Positions 1-9,165 of a DNA stretch of 64,000 nt are shown here, piece after piece (position 1 is the first letter of the stretch; the number at the start of each line of letters is the position of its first letter). The notes under the pieces were generated by a model that saw only the letters and a program-made list of their open reading frames with translations, was not told the origin of the DNA and searched no databases. The stretch lies in contig NZ_JARXVF010000003.1 in assembly GCF_029892515.1 (NCBI RefSeq), positions 434,001 through 498,000 of the forward strand, in the 5' to 3' direction. Made by a program: the position numbers and the translations under genes. The DNA is from Pseudaminobacter soli (ex Li et al. 2025) (GTDB lineage Bacteria > Pseudomonadota > Alphaproteobacteria > Rhizobiales > Rhizobiaceae).

Positions 1-827
1 TCTATAATGCAGGGCGCGCCGGCAACCCGCCTGTGGACTTCTTCGTCGACGAGTATCGCCTCAATTCCAAGATCGCGCATTTCCCAAAACCCTATGTCGC
101 GCTGATCGACGGCATCGTCATGGGCGGCGGCGTCGGCATTTCCTGCCACGGCTCGCACCGGGTGATGACAGAGAACGCGCAGTTCGCCATGCCCGAGGTT
201 GGCATCGGCTTCTTCCCCGATGTCGGCGGCAGCCACCTGCTGCCCGATCTCGGCGGCCATTTCGGCATGTATCTGGGCCTGACCGGCAACCGCATCCGCT
301 ATGGCGATGCGCTGTGGTCGGGGCTCGCCACGCACACGACCAAGGCTGAGTATCTGGAAGGCCTGGTTGATCGGCTGGCCGAGACCGGTGATGCCGAGCT
401 TGCGCTGCGCGAGGTATTCGTGCCGGCCACGCGTGAGACCGACCAGGCGACGCAGGACGCGATCGACAAGCATTTTTCTCAGCCTTCGCTGTCCGAAGTC
501 CTCGAGAGCCTGGAAGCGGACGCGCCCAACGATGCTTTTGCGGCCAAGACGCTCGCTACGATCCTCAGCCGCTCGCCGACCAGCGTCAATGTCGCCTTCC
601 GCCAGATCACCCAGGGCATGATGCTGACGATGGACGAATGCATGCGCATGGAGTTCCGTATCCTCAATCGGATGCTGCACGGCCATGACTTCTATGAGGG
701 CATCCGTGCCGCCGTTATCGACAAGGACGGCAAGCCCGTCTGGGAGCCGGCCTCGTTCGACGCAGTCGACCCCGAGGCGATCGACGCCTATTTCGCGCCG
801 CTGGCGGATGGAGACCTGGAACTGTGA
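1..827 (+). CDS. 3-hydroxyisobutyryl-CoA hydrolase, C-terminal part
   Basis: This frame is open from the window edge, so the 5' end lies outside; about 275 residues are visible against 345-370 usual for the family. The crotonase-fold signature is clear: ALIDGIVMGGGVGIS followed by HGSHR, then MPEVGIGFFPDVGG, which is typical of the HIBCH branch rather than plain enoyl-CoA hydratases. The family releases 3-hydroxyisobutyrate from its CoA ester in valine breakdown. A 3-hydroxyisobutyrate dehydrogenase-like gene lies at 20.3-21.2 kb, which fits but is not linked. The stop codon overlaps the GTG start of the next gene, so the two are probably co-transcribed. The GTG at 33 is an internal codon, not a start. 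Confidence 0.85.
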   Translation, partial: YNAGRAGNPPVDFFVDEYRLNSKIAHFPKPYVALIDGIVMGGGVGISCHGSHRVMTENAQFAMPEVGIGFFPDVGGSHLLPDLGGHFGMYLGLTGNRIRYGDALWSGLATHTTKAEYLEGLVDRLAETGDAELALREVFVPATRETDQATQDAIDKHFSQPSLSEVLESLEADAPNDAFAAKTLATILSRSPTSVNVAFRQITQGMMLTMDECMRMEFRILNRMLHGHDFYEGIRAAVIDKDGKPVWEPASFDAVDPEAIDAYFAPLADGDLEL

Positions 828-1270
828 GCGAACGGACTGTGAATGAGCGGATCGTCCGGTCGGGCGGCATTGTCGGCCCGTCGGTGGCGGAAACCGGGTT
901 CGTGTGGTTCTGGAGAATCATCTCCATCTACTGCCTGATGTTCGGCGTGCTTTACTGGGTGCGGCTGATCGGCGTTTACGATGCGCCGCTGTGGCGCTTC
1001 GACCGCATGCCGGTCTATTGGCAGGTCACGGTTTCCATGCTCGCCGTGTTCTATCCCTTCGCGGCCAGCGGCCTCTGGATGCTCGCATCCTGGGCGCCGG
1101 TGATCTGGTTCATATGCGCGGTGACCGAGGTCATCATGTATGCGGTTTATCCCGATCTGTTCGGGCAGCGCTTTGCCGTGGTGGCCTCGCATGTCTGCGT
1201 AGCGCTCATCTACGTGGCCTTCCGGGTGCGTATCTTCACGCAGAAAAAGGAGGCGGAGCGGCAGGGTTAA
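824..1270 (+). CDS. Conserved rhizobial membrane protein (DUF6163-like)
   Basis: This 148-residue protein starts at a GTG that overlaps the preceding stop (GTGA). It has four predicted membrane segments at about residues 24-46, 65-88, 89-110 and 114-134, with a short basic C-terminal tail. I know similar short proteins only as a conserved uncharacterised family in Hyphomicrobiales; the DUF number is from memory and should be checked. The translational coupling to the hydrolase is the only hint about context. No catalytic motif is visible. Confidence 0.7.
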   Translation: MSERTVNERIVRSGGIVGPSVAETGFVWFWRIISIYCLMFGVLYWVRLIGVYDAPLWRFDRMPVYWQVTVSMLAVFYPFAASGLWMLASWAPVIWFICAVTEVIMYAVYPDLFGQRFAVVASHVCVALIYVAFRVRIFTQKKEAERQG

Positions 1271-1436
1271 CAGACCCCATCCGGGTCGTCGTTTGTTAAC
1301 CCTCCGCGCAAGGTCGCTCCAGGTAAGGCCTTGTTAAGCCTGGTGTTTAAGTCGAATTTTATGGGTCAGGGCTAGTCTCGCGATCAAGGTGAGAAAAACA
1401 AAACAATCACCCGGCGACAAACGAGAGGCAAAGACC

Positions 1437-1952
1437 ATGATCAATTCCCGTCCCGTGGCGAAGACCACCAGCGTATCCGACGAACGCCGCGACTCCATCC
1501 GCACGCTTTACATGGAATCGCTGCAGCTGGTCGAAAGACTGCACCGCCGTTTGCTTGACGTGATCAAGGACGAATTCGATCGCAACGGCCGCAGCGACAT
1601 CAACGCCATTCAGGCTCTGCTGCTGTTCAACATCGGCAATGCCGAGCTGACCGCCGGCGAACTGCGGTCGCGTGGCTACTATCTCGGTTCGAACGTCTCC
1701 TACAATCTGAAGAAGCTGGTCGAACTCGGCTTCATCAACCACCAGCGCTCGCGCATCGACCGTCGTTCGGTCCGCATCAGCCTGACGGACAAGGGCTCCG
1801 AGGTCGCGGAAGTCGTAGGCAAGCTCTACGAGCGCCACATCGGCTCGATCGAGCAGGTCGGCGGCATCAATGCAGATGAGTTCCAGCAGATGAACCGCGC
1901 CCTGCAGCGCCTCGACCGCTTCTGGAACGACACCATCGCCTATCGCATGTAA
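1437..1952 (+). CDS. ldtR: MarR-type transcriptional regulator LdtR
   Basis: This 171-residue winged-helix regulator has the MarR core (recognition region LRSRGYYLGSNVSYNLKKL, wing RSRIDRRSVRISLTDKG). The ATG at 1437 is preferred because GAGAGG lies just upstream; an in-frame GTG at 1389 would add 16 basic residues without a better ribosome-binding site. LdtR is known in Liberibacter and Sinorhizobium as an activator of a neighbouring L,D-transpeptidase gene and of osmotic-stress tolerance, and the transpeptidase gene follows here at 2296. A strong terminator (2040-2070) separates them, so they have separate promoters and the link is regulatory. Confidence 0.85.
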   Translation: MINSRPVAKTTSVSDERRDSIRTLYMESLQLVERLHRRLLDVIKDEFDRNGRSDINAIQALLLFNIGNAELTAGELRSRGYYLGSNVSYNLKKLVELGFINHQRSRIDRRSVRISLTDKGSEVAEVVGKLYERHIGSIEQVGGINADEFQQMNRALQRLDRFWNDTIAYRM

Positions 1953-2039
1953 TCGGCGCGCTGGCTGTCCTGCGCCGGGAAAGTTTTAGACAAACAAGCC
2001 GCGGCAAAGATCGCGGCTGGATAGACCTCCAGTCATTTG

Positions 2040-2070
2040 CCGGCGCCTCCCTGCGCCGGTTTTCTTTTTT
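2040..2070 (+). terminator. Rho-independent terminator of ldtR
   Basis: CCGGCGC (2040-2046) pairs perfectly with GCGCCGG (2053-2059) around a six-base loop and is followed by TTTTCTTTTTT. Confidence 0.9.
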
Positions 2071-2262
2071 CTGGTGTGTTGCATCGTTGTTCGCTATGGC
2101 CACGCTAACGCCATATTCAGATGGATATCGGGATAGGTGATACTGGACCGCCGGCTCGAGGGATTGCTTGCGGGGGAACTCCGAAACGAACAGCGCATCT
2201 GCGCATGACGATGTCGGGGTTATGGTTGGCTGATTGTTAAGAGTGGCCACCATACAATGCGG

Positions 2263-2273
2263 ACAAATTTTGT
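2263..2273. promoter_or_regulatory. Candidate operator upstream of ldtP
   Basis: ACAAA-T-TTTGT is a 5-bp inverted repeat with a one-base centre, set 22 nt upstream of the transpeptidase start. MarR-family proteins bind short palindromes and LdtR is encoded next door, so this is a candidate LdtR or promoter-overlapping site. No second copy was found near ldtR itself, so confidence is low. Confidence 0.3.
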
Positions 2274-2295
2274 ACGTCTGTGCAATGCAGGATAG

Positions 2296-3564
2296 ATGTC
2301 TGGAATGCCCATGAAAACTACGCGCCGTTCTTTCCTAACCGCAGCCAGTGCGCTCGCCGTGACCGCAATTGCCGGTAGCGCCAAAGCGCAGGACGTCGTT
2401 GACGAGATCTTGCAGTCTTCGCGCCGTGGCAATTGGGACGATACGTTCGATGCCCGCGCCAGCGAGGGCGGCAAGGTGGCCTCCACGCAGCCGATCTTCA
2501 GCCCGCGCACGGTTGGCTATGTCCAGCAGTCCATCATGGACTATCAGAATATCGTCGCCCAGGGCGGTTGGCCCGAGGTACCGGCAAACAAGAAGCTGCA
2601 GCTCGGCGCCAGCGATCCCGACGTGCAGGCGCTGCGCAAGCGACTGATGGTATCGGGCGACCTTTCGCAGCGGGCCGGCATTTCCGATTCGTTCGACACC
2701 TATGTCGATGCGGCGGTGAAGCGCTTCCAGACCCGCCACGGCCTGCCGGGCGACGGCGTCATGGGCCAGTACACCTATGCGGCGATGAACATCAGCGCCC
2801 CGGTGCGGCTCGGCCAGCTCGAGACCAACCTGACCCGCCTGCAGACGCAAGCCGGCACGCTGGGTGAGCGCTACGTCAACGTCAACATCCCGGCCGCCCA
2901 GATCGAGGCGGTCGAGAACGATCGCGTGGTGCTCCGCCACACGGCTATCGTCGGCAAGATCGACCGCCAGTCGCCGATCGTGAATTCGAAGATCAACGAG
3001 ATCATCGTCAATCCGTACTGGAACGCGCCGATCTCGATCGTCCGCAAGGACATCATCCCGCTGATGCGGAAGAATCCGAACTACCTGAAGGACAGCCACA
3101 TCCGGCTGTTCGCCCCCAATGGCGCCGAGGTCGATCCGACGACGGTCGACTGGTCGACCGAGGAGGCTGCGAAGTATCTCTTCCGCCAGGACCCGAGCAC
3201 CATCAACGCCATGGCTTCGGTGAAGATCAACTTCCCGAGCCCGGACGGCGTCTACATGCACGATACGCCGCAGCAGAGCCTGTTCAACAAGCTGATGCGC
3301 TTCGACTCTTCGGGCTGCGTGCGCGTCCAGAACGTGCGCGACCTTGTCACCTGGATCCTGCGCGACACGCCCGGCTGGGACCGCCAGCGCTTCGAGCAGA
3401 CCATCAAGTCCGGCGTCAACACGCCGGTGCCGGTCACCAACCCCGTGCCGGTCTACTTCACCTATGTCACCGCCTGGTCGACGGGCGACGGCGTGGTCCA
3501 GTTCCGCGACGACATCTACAGCAGGGATGGCGCGCAGGAACTCAAGATTTCGTCCGCCCAGTAA
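2296..3564 (+). CDS. ldtP: L,D-transpeptidase, LdtR-associated
   Basis: This 422-residue exported enzyme starts with a Tat-like signal (TTRRSFLTAAS; predicted cleavage near residue 32). A peptidoglycan-binding helical domain follows at about 99-160 and a YkuD catalytic domain at about 195-350. L,D-transpeptidases make 3-3 crosslinks in peptidoglycan or attach proteins to it in the periplasm. The upstream His (H322 in YMHDTP) and the catalytic Cys (C341) are present, but the usual SHGC is SSGC, so the His two before Cys is replaced by Ser. In-frame ATGs at 2305 and 2311 are alternative starts. A terminator follows at 3590. The symbol follows the characterised LdtR/LdtP pair and is an inference. 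Confidence 0.85.
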   Translation: MSGMPMKTTRRSFLTAASALAVTAIAGSAKAQDVVDEILQSSRRGNWDDTFDARASEGGKVASTQPIFSPRTVGYVQQSIMDYQNIVAQGGWPEVPANKKLQLGASDPDVQALRKRLMVSGDLSQRAGISDSFDTYVDAAVKRFQTRHGLPGDGVMGQYTYAAMNISAPVRLGQLETNLTRLQTQAGTLGERYVNVNIPAAQIEAVENDRVVLRHTAIVGKIDRQSPIVNSKINEIIVNPYWNAPISIVRKDIIPLMRKNPNYLKDSHIRLFAPNGAEVDPTTVDWSTEEAAKYLFRQDPSTINAMASVKINFPSPDGVYMHDTPQQSLFNKLMRFDSSGCVRVQNVRDLVTWILRDTPGWDRQRFEQTIKSGVNTPVPVTNPVPVYFTYVTAWSTGDGVVQFRDDIYSRDGAQELKISSAQ

Positions 3565-3589
3565 GGCGCGGGTAGAGGAATTGGGTGAG

Positions 3590-3614
3590 GGCCGTCCGTT
3601 TGGGCGGCCTTTTT
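3590..3614 (+). terminator. Terminator of ldtP
   Basis: GGCCGTCC (3590-3597) pairs with GGGCGGCC (3602-3609), with one G-T pair and a four-base loop, followed by five T. Confidence 0.85.
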
Positions 3615-3757
3615 CCTTTCAGGCGTTCCGATTGGCGCAAAGCGACAATCAAATTTCGCGCGGCGAACGTGGCGACCTTGCGGCAAGTGTGCTAATGGCG
3701 CCCCGCAGTAGGCACCGCCCTGACCGCATGGCCCCAGACAGCAAGGATTGATCCGAC

Positions 3758-5071
3758 ATGGCAAGAGACTCGGCCGACTTCCAGCACTTCGAATCCTTCT
3801 TCGGCACGACGCTTGCCGATGCCGATCCCGAGATCTACGGCGCCGTTCGCAACGAGCTTGGCCGCCAGCGTCACGAGATCGAGCTGATCGCCTCGGAAAA
3901 CATCGTCTCGCGCGCCGTGATGGAAGCGCAGGGAACGGTGCTCACGAACAAATATGCCGAAGGCTATCCGGGCAAGCGCTATTACGGCGGCTGCCAGTAC
4001 GTGGACGTCGTCGAAGAACTCGCCATCGAGCGCGCCAAGAAGCTGTTCAACTGCAACTTCGCCAACGTCCAGCCGAACTCCGGCAGCCAGATGAACCAGG
4101 CGGTGTTCCTGGCCCTGCTGCAGCCGGGCGACGCCTTCATGGGCCTCGACCTCAATTCGGGCGGTCACCTGACCCACGGCTCGCCGGTCAACATGTCCGG
4201 CAAGTGGTTCAAGCCGATTTCCTACGGCGTGCGCAAGGACGACCACCTGCTCGACATGAACGAGGTCGCGCGCCTGGCGCATGAGCACAAGCCCAAGCTG
4301 ATCTTGGCCGGCGGCACCGCCTATTCGCGCATCTGGGACTGGAAGCGCTTCCGCGAGATCGCCGACTCGATCGGCGCCTACCTCATGGTCGACATGGCCC
4401 ACATCGCCGGTCTCGTCGCCGGTGGCCAGCATCCGTCGCCGCTGCCTCACGCCCACGTCGTCACCACCACCACGCACAAGTCGCTGCGCGGACCTCGCGG
4501 CGGCATGATCCTCACCAATGACGAGGAAATCGCAAAGAAGATGAACTCGGCCGTGTTCCCCGGCCTGCAGGGCGGCCCGCTGATGCACGTCATCGCCGCC
4601 AAGGCCGTGGCCTTCGGCGAGGCGCTGAAACCCGAGTTCAAGACCTATGCGGCCAATGTCGTCGCCAACGCCAAGGCGCTGTCCGAGAGCTTGAAGTCCA
4701 CCGGCCTCGACATCGTCTCGGGCGGCACCGACAACCACCTGATGCTGGTCGACCTGCGCCCCAAGAACGCCACCGGCAAGCGCGCCGAGGCCGCCCTTGG
4801 CCGCGCCAACATCACCTGCAACAAAAACGGCATTCCCTTCGACCCGGAAAAGCCCTTCGTCACCTCGGGCGTTCGTCTCGGCACGCCGGCCGGCACGACC
4901 CGCGGCTTCGGCGAGGCCGAGTTCCGCGAGATCGGCGGCCTGATCGCTGAAGTGCTCGACGGCCTCAAGGTTGCGAATTCCGACGAGGGCAACGCTGCGG
5001 TTGAGGCTGCAGTGAAGCAGAAGGTCGTGGCGCTGACGGATCGCTTCCCGCTCTACGCGTATCTCGGGTAA
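3758..5071 (+). CDS. glyA: Serine hydroxymethyltransferase
   Basis: This 437-residue PLP enzyme interconverts serine and glycine with transfer of one carbon to tetrahydrofolate. The PLP lysine sits in [16 protein letters not shown] (about K241), and [10 protein letters not shown] near the N-terminus and the [12 protein letters not shown] segment are family hallmarks. Length is slightly above the usual 415-430 owing to an N-terminal extension. The gene has its own strong terminator at 5097-5139 and precedes nrdR, as in other rhizobia. Confidence 0.97.
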   Translation: MARDSADFQHFESFFGTTLADADPEIYGAVRNELGRQRHEIELIASENIVSRAVMEAQGTVLTNKYAEGYPGKRYYGGCQYVDVVEELAIERAKKLFNCNFANVQPNSGSQMNQAVFLALLQPGDAFMGLDLNSGGHLTHGSPVNMSGKWFKPISYGVRKDDHLLDMNEVARLAHEHKPKLILAGGTAYSRIWDWKRFREIADSIGAYLMVDMAHIAGLVAGGQHPSPLPHAHVVTTTTHKSLRGPRGGMILTNDEEIAKKMNSAVFPGLQGGPLMHVIAAKAVAFGEALKPEFKTYAANVVANAKALSESLKSTGLDIVSGGTDNHLMLVDLRPKNATGKRAEAALGRANITCNKNGIPFDPEKPFVTSGVRLGTPAGTTRGFGEAEFREIGGLIAEVLDGLKVANSDEGNAAVEAAVKQKVVALTDRFPLYAYLG

Positions 5072-5096
5072 GCCTCTACGCCATTAGGCTCCTTGG

Positions 5097-5139
5097 AACG
5101 GCTGTCGCGTTGAATTCGCGGCAGCCGTTTTGCTTTTTT
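5097..5139 (+). terminator. Terminator of glyA
   Basis: AACGGCTGTCGCG (5097-5109) pairs with CGCGGCAGCCGTT (5117-5129) with one mismatch around TTGAATT, followed by TTTGCTTTTTT. Confidence 0.9.
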
Positions 5140-5327
5140 CTATCTCAGAGCCGGGCATGCCTCGACCCACCCGATACACAAGCTTTTGGGGGTAATTTCC
5201 CGGGCGCAGACAAGATACGGACCGTTCACCGGTGCAACAGCGTTGGATTTCCGCCTTCTTGCTTCCTACTTGAGAGGAAAGACACTAGCTTCGGGACCAG
5301 GAAGAATCGCGAGCGAGCGGGATATCG

Positions 5328-5807
5328 ATGCGCTGCCCTTACTGTCAGTCGGAAGACACCCAGGTCAAAGACTCCCGCCCCGCCGAAGATGGCGCGGCGA
5401 TCCGCCGTCGGCGGGTCTGCCCCGATTGCGGCGGCCGCTTCACCACCTTCGAGCGCGTGCAGCTGCGCGATCTGGTGGTGGTGAAGAAGTCAGGCCGCAA
5501 GGTGCCGTTCAGCCGCGACAAGCTGCTGCGTTCGGTGGAAATCGCCTGCCGCAAGCGCAATGTCGATCCCGAGCGCATCGATCGCGCCGTGACCGGCATC
5601 GTGCGCCAGCTCGAAAGCTCCGGCGAAACCGAAGTCACCACGGGCGAGATCGGCCGGCTGGTCATGGAAGCGCTGAAGGCGCTCGATGATGTCGCCTATG
5701 TCCGTTTCGCCTCCGTCTATCGCAATTTCCGCGAGGCCAAGGATTTCCACGATGTCCTGGGCGAGCTGAAGGGCGAGGACGAAGAGGAGCACCATGGCGA
5801 GCAGTGA
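5328..5807 (+). CDS. nrdR: Transcriptional repressor NrdR
   Basis: This 159-residue protein has the NrdR layout: an N-terminal zinc ribbon with C3/C6 and C31/C34 (MRCPYC, VCPDCGG) and an ATP-cone at about 49-139. NrdR represses ribonucleotide reductase genes in response to bound (d)ATP. No nrd gene lies in the window. The 3' end overlaps ribD by 14 nt, so the two are translationally coupled, the arrangement seen widely in bacteria. Confidence 0.97.
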   Translation: MRCPYCQSEDTQVKDSRPAEDGAAIRRRRVCPDCGGRFTTFERVQLRDLVVVKKSGRKVPFSRDKLLRSVEIACRKRNVDPERIDRAVTGIVRQLESSGETEVTTGEIGRLVMEALKALDDVAYVRFASVYRNFREAKDFHDVLGELKGEDEEEHHGEQ

Positions 5808-6915
5808 CGCGGACCAGGCGGCGACAGACCGCCGCTTCATGGCGGCGGCCTTGCGGTATTCGCGCAAGCATGCCGGGCTCACCGGCACCAACCCGGCCGT
5901 CGGCACGCTGATCGTTCGCGACGATGGCAACGGCCCGGTGATCGTCGGCCGTGGCGTGACCGCACTCGGCGGACGTCCGCATGCCGAGGCGGAAGCCTTG
6001 GCGGATGCCGGTGAGAAGGCGCGCGGCGCCACCGCTTACGTCACTCTTGAACCCTGCGCCCATCATGGCCGCACGCCCCCTTGCGCCAACGCGCTCGTGG
6101 CGGCCGGCGTGGTCCGTGTTGTCGGGGCAGCCAACGATCCCGATCCGCGCGTTGCCGGCAAGGGCTATGCCATCCTGCGCGCCGCCGGCATTGAGGTGGT
6201 GGAGCGCGTCATGGCCGATGAAGCCACCGACCAGTTGGCGGGGTATCTCAGCCGCTCGCTCAGGATGCGCCCGCAAGTCACGCTGAAATTTGCGCTTTCG
6301 GCCGATGGCATGATCGGCCGCCCGGGCGAGGGGCAGATTGCCATCACCGGGCCGATCTCGCGCCGGCAGGTGCATCTGATGCGTGCCGAGGCCGACGTCA
6401 TCGTGGTCGGCATCAACACCGCGCTGGCCGACGATCCCGAGTTGACCGTCAGGCTGCCGGGGCTTGAAAGCCGGTCGCCGGTGCGGCTCGTGCTTGACCG
6501 CCAGGCAAGACTGTCGCCGCAAGGGCGGCTGGCGCGCTCGGCCGAAGCGGTGGCGGTCTATCTTGCAGTCGGGCCGGAGGCGGACCCCGCCCGCAAGGCG
6601 GTGCTTGCGGCGATGGGCGTCAAGATTCTCGCGACCGACACTTTTGAAGGCCGCATCGCCCTGCCCGAACTGCTGGAAGACCTCGCCGCGCAGGGCATGA
6701 TGAATGTGATGGTCGAGGGAGGGGCCGAGACCGCGCGCAACCTGCTGGCCGACGACATGGTCGACCGCATCGTCATCTTCCAGGGGCCGGATCGGCTCGG
6801 AGCGGACGGCATTGCGGCGCCGATCGATAGGGACCATATCCCGGCAGGTTTCCGGCTGGTGCGTGAGGCACGCTTCGGCGACGACACCTATGCCGAATGG
6901 ACGAGAGGTTTTTGA
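5794..6915 (+). CDS. ribD: Bifunctional riboflavin deaminase/reductase RibD
   Basis: This 373-residue protein has an N-terminal cytidine-deaminase-like domain with the zinc motif H63-A-E65 and C88/C97 ([12 protein letters not shown]), then a dihydrofolate-reductase-like domain from about residue 155 ([20 protein letters not shown]). It carries out two successive steps, deamination and side-chain reduction, in the riboflavin pathway. GAGGAG precedes the ATG, which lies inside nrdR. Its TGA shares a base with the ATG of ribE. Confidence 0.96.
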   Translation: MASSDADQAATDRRFMAAALRYSRKHAGLTGTNPAVGTLIVRDDGNGPVIVGRGVTALGGRPHAEAEALADAGEKARGATAYVTLEPCAHHGRTPPCANALVAAGVVRVVGAANDPDPRVAGKGYAILRAAGIEVVERVMADEATDQLAGYLSRSLRMRPQVTLKFALSADGMIGRPGEGQIAITGPISRRQVHLMRAEADVIVVGINTALADDPELTVRLPGLESRSPVRLVLDRQARLSPQGRLARSAEAVAVYLAVGPEADPARKAVLAAMGVKILATDTFEGRIALPELLEDLAAQGMMNVMVEGGAETARNLLADDMVDRIVIFQGPDRLGADGIAAPIDRDHIPAGFRLVREARFGDDTYAEWTRGF

Positions 6916-7532
6916 TGTTTACTGGAATTGTCACCGATGTGGGCTCCGTCGCTTCCGTTTCGCCGCTGCGCGAAGGCGTTCGGCTGCGCATCGACACGGC
7001 TTACGACCCCAAGACCATCGCCATCGGTGCATCGATTGCCTGCAGTGGCGTCTGCCTGACCGTCGTCGCGTTGCCTGAAACAGAGTCCAACAGCCGCTGG
7101 TTCGAGGTCGAGGCCTGGGAAGAGGCGTTGCGCCTCACCACCGCCTTCGGCTGGAAGGCAGGCTCGCGGCTGAACCTCGAGCGGGCGCTGAAGATCGGCG
7201 ACGAGCTCGGCGGCCACATCGTGTCGGGCCATGTCGACGGCATGGCCGAGATCGTGGCGCGTCAGGACGAGGGCGACGCCGTCCGCTTCACGCTCGAAGC
7301 GCCGCGCGAATACGCGAAATTCATTGCGCCCAAGGGTTCGGTGGCGCTCGACGGCACCTCGCTCACGGTCAACAAGGTGGATGGCACGCGCTTTGACGTG
7401 CTGCTCATCCACCATTCGCTGCAGGTGACCACCTGGGGCGGGCGCCAGGTTGGCGACAAGGTGAATCTCGAGGTCGACACCATGGCCCGCTACGCCGCGC
7501 GGCTGGCGCAGGCGACAGAAGAGGGACTTTGA
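6915..7532 (+). CDS. ribE: Riboflavin synthase alpha subunit
   Basis: This 205-residue protein is made of two lumazine-binding repeats: [10 protein letters not shown] opens the first, and GHIVSGHVDG leads into the second. It dismutates two 6,7-dimethyl-8-ribityllumazine molecules to riboflavin. The start at 6915 (TGATG overlap with ribD) fits the family N-terminus exactly; an in-frame ATG 18 nt upstream lies within ribD and adds residues that do not belong. Lumazine synthase (ribH) follows after an intervening opposite-strand gene. Confidence 0.96.
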   Translation: MFTGIVTDVGSVASVSPLREGVRLRIDTAYDPKTIAIGASIACSGVCLTVVALPETESNSRWFEVEAWEEALRLTTAFGWKAGSRLNLERALKIGDELGGHIVSGHVDGMAEIVARQDEGDAVRFTLEAPREYAKFIAPKGSVALDGTSLTVNKVDGTRFDVLLIHHSLQVTTWGGRQVGDKVNLEVDTMARYAARLAQATEEGL

Positions 7533-7546
7533 AATCCGACAAGCCT

Positions 7547-7574
7547 GGTGTCGACGGGATTACCGGTCGACACC
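7547..7574. repeat. Inverted repeat between convergent ribE and doxX
   Basis: GGTGTCGAC (7547-7555) and GTCGACACC (7566-7574) form a perfect 9-bp stem around 10 nt. It lies in the 49-nt gap between convergent genes and could act as a bidirectional stop signal, but there is no T-tract. Confidence 0.5.
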
Positions 7575-7581
7575 CATTTCG

Positions 7582-7977
7582 TCAGATATAGCTCTTCCTG
7601 AGGACCAGCCTGTCGCCGGGGCCGTGAACCGCCACAAACAGCAGGCCGGCGACGAAGGTGAAGTGATCGACGAAGAAGCCGAATTCGGCCTGATTGCCTT
7701 CCCAATGCGATGGCCCGTGAAAAGCGAAGCCAAGGAATAGCACATAGGCCGCCGCCAGCAGGGCGGCTTCCTTGAAGAAAGCGCCCGTGAGTAGCGCAAT
7801 CGCGAGCCCCGCTTCGAAGAAAGCGGCAATCCATGCCAAGAGCAGCGGGAAGGGAAAGCCTGCGGCAGCGATATAGCCGGCGGTTGAGTCCATCCCTGCA
7901 AACTTGAATGCGGCAGCCATGACGAAAACCCCGCCGAAGATCAGTCTTGCCACAAGCGTTGCTGCGGTCTTGCCCAT
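7582..7977 (-). CDS. DoxX family membrane protein
   Basis: This 131-residue protein starts at the ATG at 7977, preceded by TGGAGGGAG. It has four hydrophobic segments and the DoxX pattern (LIFGGVFVMAAAFKFAG near the N-terminus, GPSHWEGNQAEFGFFVDH in the third quarter). DoxX proteins are small quinone-related or redox membrane proteins of mostly unknown function. The gene faces ribE and runs away from ribH, so it splits what is usually a continuous rib gene string. An in-frame ATG 72 nt upstream exists but lacks a ribosome-binding site. Confidence 0.85.
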   Translation of the reverse strand: MGKTAATLVARLIFGGVFVMAAAFKFAGMDSTAGYIAAAGFPFPLLLAWIAAFFEAGLAIALLTGAFFKEAALLAAAYVLFLGFAFHGPSHWEGNQAEFGFFVDHFTFVAGLLFVAVHGPGDRLVLRKSYI

Positions 7978-8203
7978 TTTGCTCCCTCCAAAGATCGTGC
8001 ACGGTAACATGACGTTGCGGGAGCGGTCATGCCGACAGTCGCGCTTCAATTTTCTTCGCCGGTGTCATGCTGGAGTAGTCGACCGATGAGTCTGAATGCG
8101 GTGTCGAGACAGCGCAGATATCCAGATCGATCGCAGATCGGGCAATCTTGCGCTTGCGAAGTTTGCCGCATAGGCCTAAGTCACCGCCTTTCCGGAGACT
8201 AAC

Positions 8204-8659
8204 ATGGCCAGTTCACGACCATCCCATCTGCTCATCATCGAAGCCCGTTTCTATGACGATCTGGCCGACGCATTGCTGGAAGGCGCGAAGACTGCGCTGG
8301 ACGAGGCTGGCGCCACCTACGAGGTGGTGACGGTTCCGGGTGCGCTTGAAATCCCGGCCGTGATTTCCTTTGCGCTGGACGGTGCGGAAGAGGGCGGTAC
8401 GGAGTATGATGGCTTCGTCGCTCTTGGCACGGTCATTCGCGGCGAGACTTACCACTTCGACATCGTCGCCAATGAATCCTGCCGGGCACTGATGGATCTG
8501 GCGGTCGAAGAGTCGCTTGCCGTCGGCAACGGCATCCTGACCGTCGAAAACGATGAACAGGCCTGGGCGCGCGCGCGTCGCCACGAAGGCGACAAGGGCG
8601 GTTTCGCCGCCCGCGCCGCACTGACCATGATCGCGCTCCGTGAGCGTCTGGGAGCCTGA
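8204..8659 (+). CDS. ribH: 6,7-dimethyl-8-ribityllumazine synthase
   Basis: This 151-residue protein has the lumazine synthase motifs: [43 protein letters not shown] and [10 protein letters not shown]. It condenses the ribityl-aminouracil and 3,4-dihydroxybutanone 4-phosphate. Enzymes of this length in rhizobia form pentamers or icosahedra; I cannot tell which. It has its own upstream region of about 220 nt after doxX, in which I see no FMN riboswitch, and nusB follows two bases after the stop. Confidence 0.96.
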   Translation: MASSRPSHLLIIEARFYDDLADALLEGAKTALDEAGATYEVVTVPGALEIPAVISFALDGAEEGGTEYDGFVALGTVIRGETYHFDIVANESCRALMDLAVEESLAVGNGILTVENDEQAWARARRHEGDKGGFAARAALTMIALRERLGA

Positions 8660-8661
8660 TC

Positions 8662-9165
8662 TTGACCGAGCCTACCGATAACGAACGTCCGCAGCCGCGC
8701 CAGGCCAACAAGCGCGGTGCCGCACGCCTTGCCGCTGTGCAGGCCCTTTACCAGATGGACGTCGCAGGCAGCGGCCTGCTTGAAATCACCGCCGAATACG
8801 AAGCCTTCCGCCTCGGCAAGGAAGTGGACGGCGATCTCTACCGCGAGGCGGACGCGCAGTGGTTCCGCGCCATCCTCGCCGGCGTGGTCGAAAACCAGAA
8901 GACGGTCGATCCGGTCATCCGCCAGGCGCTGACCGACGACTGGCCGCTGTCGCGCCTCGATTCGACGCTGCGCGCCATCCTGCGCGCCGGCGTCTATGAG
9001 CTGATGCAGCGCAGCGACGTTCCCGTCGCCGTCATCGTCTCGGAATATGTCGATATCGCCAAGGCCTTTTATGTCGAGGACGAGCCCAAGCTGGTGAACG
9101 CCGTGCTCGATCGCGTCTCGCGGCGGGTGCGTGGCGAAGGACGCGGCAAGGGCGCATCATCGTGA
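8662..9165 (+). CDS. nusB: Transcription antitermination factor NusB
   Basis: This 167-residue protein is the all-helical NusB: an arginine-rich N-terminal patch ([18 protein letters not shown]) for boxA RNA and the [17 protein letters not shown] core. It acts with NusE (S10) in rRNA antitermination. The start is TTG at 8662, two bases after the ribH stop. The C-terminus overlaps the next gene by GTGA. ribH-nusB coupling is common in bacteria. Confidence 0.95.
   Translation: MTEPTDNERPQPRQANKRGAARLAAVQALYQMDVAGSGLLEITAEYEAFRLGKEVDGDLYREADAQWFRAILAGVVENQKTVDPVIRQALTDDWPLSRLDSTLRAILRAGVYELMQRSDVPVAVIVSEYVDIAKAFYVEDEPKLVNAVLDRVSRRVRGEGRGKGASS

Larger units (their letters stand above)
1953..2295. 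other. Non-coding region between ldtR and ldtP
   Basis: The 343-nt gap holds the ldtR terminator at 2040-2070 and the presumed ldtP promoter region. Near the 3' end is a small inverted repeat, ACAAATTTTGT (2263-2273), about 22 nt before the ATG. No open frame here looks coding. Confidence 0.6.

Noticed and set aside
1334-1356. Possible CtrA site (TTAA repeats) before ldtR
   Set aside because: The two TTAA boxes are 9 nt apart, not the 7 nt of the CtrA consensus, so the match is weak.
8000-8203. FMN riboswitch before ribH
   Set aside because: I could not find the conserved FMN aptamer elements in this stretch; the gap is only a plain promoter region.
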